In this document: in pieces, positions 5,991 to 7,984 of the stretch | Numbering within the stretch: position 1 is the first letter of the stretch | How the letters are laid out: every line of letters starts with the position of its first letter | Assembly: GCA_900555375.1 (NCBI GenBank) | Contig: USLC01000027.1 | Location: 1 to 7,984 of the forward strand | DNA length: 7,984 nucleotides | Reading direction: 5' to 3' | DNA from: an uncultured Eubacteriales bacterium | GTDB taxonomy: Bacteria > Bacillota > Clostridia > Monoglobales > Monoglobaceae | Made by a program: the position numbers and the translations under genes | The notes under the pieces: model-generated | What the model saw: only the letters and a program-made list of their open reading frames with translations | What the model was told of the DNA's origin: nothing | The model's database searches: none

Positions 5991-7049
5991 CTATCCGCAG
6001 ATAATCAGTTCCTTCGGCGATGAGGCAAGGTTTAAACAGCCGTCTTTTGTTACGGCAACCATATCCTCAATCCTTACGCCGCCGAAGCCGTCAACATATA
6101 TTCCCGGCTCGCAGGTAACAATCATATTTTCGCATAGGGTAATATCGGAAGATGGCGAGAGGTTGGGGAGCTCGTGTATTTCAAGCCCCACGCCGTGTCC
6201 CAGCGAGTGCCCGAAGCAGTCTCCGTACCCTGCGTCGGATATAATTTTTCGGGCAGCGCTGTCGGCGTCCTTGCCCTTTATACCCGCCCTTATGGCGCAA
6301 AGCCCCTCAAGTTGGGCTTTAAGTACGGTGTTATATATTTTAATTTGCTTATCGCTTGCCATCTCTATGACAACGGTTCTTGTCATATCAGAGCAATATC
6401 CGTTATATACACAGCCAAAGTCCATTGTTACAAAATCGCCGCGCTCAAGCTTCTTGCTGCTCGGCATTCCGTGGGGCATACTTGATTTAACGCCCGATAC
6501 CACGATTGTGTCAAAAGAGGTCTTGTCAGCGCCGCGGCGACGCATTCTGTACTCAAGCTCGGCGGCGATTTCGCATTCAGAAACGCCTGCTTTAATCATA
6601 GGAAGAACCTCGGCAAATGCCATATCGCCTATGTCCTCTGCGGCTTTCATAAGCCTTATTTCTTCGTCTGTTTTAATCATTCGCAGCGCAGTAAGCCTGT
6701 TGCCGAGGCCTGTCATAGTCTTTTGGTTCAGCTTTTCGCGGTATGTCTCAAATTCCGCTGCGGTCATTTCGCGGTCTTCAAAGCCGAGGTTTTCGATTAA
6801 ATGTGCAGAGAGCTTTGAGTTGATTTCATTGCATAGCTTGCCCCCTTTATACTCTATAACCTCAAAGTCACGCGCCTCGGCTTTTGCCGCGACCGTATAC
6901 CGCGAGTCAACAAAGAGGTATCTGAAGCCGTCGCCTATAAGGCATACCCCTTCGCCGCCGCAAAAGCCGCTGAAATAGCGAAGGTTCGGCGCGGAGGTAA
7001 TCATCACCGCGTCAACTTCATTAAATATATCTTTAAGTCTTTTCCACAT
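5991..7049 (-). CDS. M24B Xaa-Pro aminopeptidase (aminopeptidase P type)
   Basis: 352 aa from the ATG chosen. Cytoplasmic metallopeptidase that removes an N-terminal residue preceding proline, or splits Xaa-Pro dipeptides. The N-terminal creatinase-like domain (1 to about 120) contains ITSAPNLRYFSGF; the catalytic pita-bread domain follows. All five dinuclear metal ligands are present: Asp210 (MDFG), Asp221 (SDMTRT), His285 (GHGVG), Glu314 (CEPGIY) and Glu328 (RIEDM). Supporting histidines are His193 (MPHG) and His292 (EIHE). Length is typical of the short bacterial form (YqhT-like). The frame extends three codons to a GTG at 7058 that overlaps the upstream gene's TGA (GTGA), and this could be the true, coupled start; the ATG gives the usual family N-terminus. 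Both have weak ribosome sites, so dependence on translation of the upstream nfo-like gene is likely. Confidence 0.93.
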   Translation of the reverse strand: MWKRLKDIFNEVDAVMITSAPNLRYFSGFCGGEGVCLIGDGFRYLFVDSRYTVAAKAEARDFEVIEYKGGKLCNEINSKLSAHLIENLGFEDREMTAAEFETYREKLNQKTMTGLGNRLTALRMIKTDEEIRLMKAAEDIGDMAFAEVLPMIKAGVSECEIAAELEYRMRRRGADKTSFDTIVVSGVKSSMPHGMPSSKKLERGDFVTMDFGCVYNGYCSDMTRTVVIEMASDKQIKIYNTVLKAQLEGLCAIRAGIKGKDADSAARKIISDAGYGDCFGHSLGHGVGLEIHELPNLSPSSDITLCENMIVTCEPGIYVDGFGGVRIEDMVAVTKDGCLNLASSPKELIICG

Positions 7050-7054
7050 AAAAA

Positions 7055-7984
7055 TCACACTTTCTTTTTAATATAGCTTAAGTATAATCTTTTAAGCTCT
7101 TCCGCGTCTTTTGTCTGCGTGCCTGCCGACTCACAGATTATACGCGGAGCGGCGCCGCGCTCTGCCATAATCTGTGCGATAGGTTCAAACTCGGGTTCAA
7201 ACTCGGTTTCGGAATAGGTGCGGTGCTTCTTTTCGCCGGCGTTGGTATATTCTATTCTGCTGTAGTGAATGTGAAAGCTTTGCGCGCGCTCTTTGCCAAG
7301 CTTGTTTTCTATCGCGTCAAAAACCGCCTCAAAATCAGCTTTTTCCTTAAGACCGCCAAGCGTCATAGCGTTAATATGTCCAAAGTCCATAGTTGGTATA
7401 AGTCTCTCGTCAAGGCTGCACAACTTTATGACCTCGTCGACATTGCCGAGCTGTTTGACTTTTCCCATTGCCTCGGGACAGATGTGAATGTCACCAAAGC
7501 CGTTATCGTCCGCGGCTTTAAGGGCGGCTTTAAGCGTGTCCGAGGCAAGAGCCAAAGCCTCGCGGCGGGTTATGCTTCCGCACGAGCCCGAGTGAACAAC
7601 GATTCTGTCGGCATTCATAAAGCTTGCGGCGCGAAGAGTTTGAAGGATATACTCTACGCTGTTTTTGCGCTTTTGCTCGTCTGTTGATGACAGACTTATA
7701 TAGTAAGGGGCGTGAACCGAAAGCGAGATGTTATATTCATCGGCGTTTTTGCCGAGAAGCCGAACGTAACGATCCCCATTGATGACAACAAGATGGATAC
7801 CTTGACCATTGAGAATGCCGAGGGCGGCTATGTCATCAATAACGCCATCGGGGCGAACAATGCTGCTACGATAGCGCTCTTCGCGGAGAACAGCGCCGAG
7901 AATGACACTGCGGCTTACATCGTTGGTGAGAATCAGAGCATTCGGATTCAGTATGTGGGCCCCAATGCAGAAAACTTCAAGCGC
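7055..7984 (-). CDS. nfo: Endonuclease IV family AP endonuclease, 5' part missing or replaced
   Basis: The frame is open to the window edge (309 codons plus stop), but only residues 75-309 (to about 7762) look like the family. Endonuclease IV is a TIM-barrel metal enzyme that cuts DNA 5' of abasic sites in base-excision repair. Visible family positions are His91 (SLSVHAPYYISL), His131 (VVHSGS), Glu171 (CPEAMG), the Asp200/His203 pair (DFGH), His238 (FHIHYS), His254 (KKH) and Glu285 (ICES). The usual Asp of the DRH motif is Lys252. An internal ATG (7618) begins well inside the barrel after conserved sequence, so it is not the true start. Upstream of residue 75 the expected N-terminal barrel strand (about 40 residues) is absent in all three minus frames, so residues 1-74 are probably not native coding. 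The stop TGA overlaps the peptidase GTG, suggesting one operon. Family assignment is good; intactness is doubtful. Confidence 0.82.
   Translation of the reverse strand, partial: ALEVFCIGAHILNPNALILTNDVSRSVILGAVLREERYRSSIVRPDGVIDDIAALGILNGQGIHLVVINGDRYVRLLGKNADEYNISLSVHAPYYISLSSTDEQKRKNSVEYILQTLRAASFMNADRIVVHSGSCGSITRREALALASDTLKAALKAADDNGFGDIHICPEAMGKVKQLGNVDEVIKLCSLDERLIPTMDFGHINAMTLGGLKEKADFEAVFDAIENKLGKERAQSFHIHYSRIEYTNAGEKKHRTYSETEFEPEFEPIAQIMAERGAAPRIICESAGTQTKDAEELKRLYLSYIKKKV
7763..7984 (+). CDS. Unrecognised protein fragment, runs off the right end
   Basis: A plus-strand frame open from 7691 to the edge reads like genuine protein from about 7763 onward: 74 codons beginning NVTIPIDDNKMDTLTIENAE and including FAENSAENDTAAYIVGENQ. 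It is rich in Asn, Ala, Glu, Asp and Ile with scattered hydrophobic residues, the look of a beta-rich surface or structural protein. I do not recognise the family. By hand count about 50 of 74 codons end in G or C, against 15 of the first 30 codons of the neighbouring nfo part, and Glu is mostly GAG, so codon use differs from the neighbours. No start with a ribosome site is seen and the beginning seems to be cut at the junction. It is antisense to the open extension of the nfo frame; only one of the two can be the real coding strand, and I favour this one. Confidence 0.4.

Noticed and set aside
6163..6978. 271-codon plus-strand open frame opposite the peptidase
   Set aside because: It is exactly antisense to a gene with all five M24 metal ligands, is Ser/Pro/Ile-rich as shadows often are, and has no ribosome site or family-like motifs.
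7616..7618. ATG at 7618 as the start of endonuclease IV
   Set aside because: Conserved family sequence continues upstream of it for about 48 codons, including SLSVHAPYY, so this methionine is internal.
1..7984. CRISPR array, transposase, reverse transcriptase or toxin-antitoxin pair
   Set aside because: No regularly spaced direct repeats were seen, and no open frame on either strand shows the motifs of these systems.

Overview
The window looks like chromosome of a low- to mid-GC Gram-positive anaerobe of the class Clostridia (my guess is the Oscillospirales/Christensenellales side). Reasons: Shine-Dalgarno GGAG/AGAAGGG sites, CCA-encoding tRNAs behind a perfect TTGACA-17-TATAAT promoter, AT-rich spacers, a lipobox-type secreted cyclophilin, and clostridial-type GyrA, Xaa-Pro peptidase and endonuclease IV homologues. 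The lineage is inferred from protein style, not from any search.

Layout. Positions 1-303 hold a compact rightward tRNA operon (tRNA-Leu GAG, tRNA-Gln CAG) with promoter, leader hairpin and terminator. Positions 304-566 are non-coding: an inverted repeat, a strong bidirectional terminator-like hairpin, and a possible remnant of a protein C-terminus. From 567 to about 7762 every recognisable gene is on the minus strand. In transcription order (right to left) they are: a 5'-incomplete endonuclease IV (nfo type), an M24B Xaa-Pro aminopeptidase overlapping it, an MFS transporter with its own promoter, gyrA, an ABC-2 permease of the polysaccharide-export type 11 bp after gyrA, and a secreted cyclophilin lipoprotein. 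The leftward genes and the rightward tRNAs converge on the 398-433 hairpin.

How the genes fit together. nfo and the peptidase overlap by a GTGA and are probably one operon (base-excision repair of AP sites plus peptide turnover, with no obvious functional link). The MFS gene is probably separately expressed. gyrA and the permease are close enough to be co-transcribed, although no ABC ATPase partner is present. The cyclophilin probably has its own promoter.

The one anomalous place is the right end. Endonuclease IV similarity stops abruptly at about 7762. The last ~220 bases do not encode the expected N-terminus in any minus frame, but they do contain a convincing protein-like open frame on the plus strand that runs off the end. 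This is a foreign junction: a contig chimera, or a real insertion or rearrangement that truncated nfo. I found no CRISPR array, transposase, retroelement or convincing novel system elsewhere; most of the window is ordinary housekeeping sequence.
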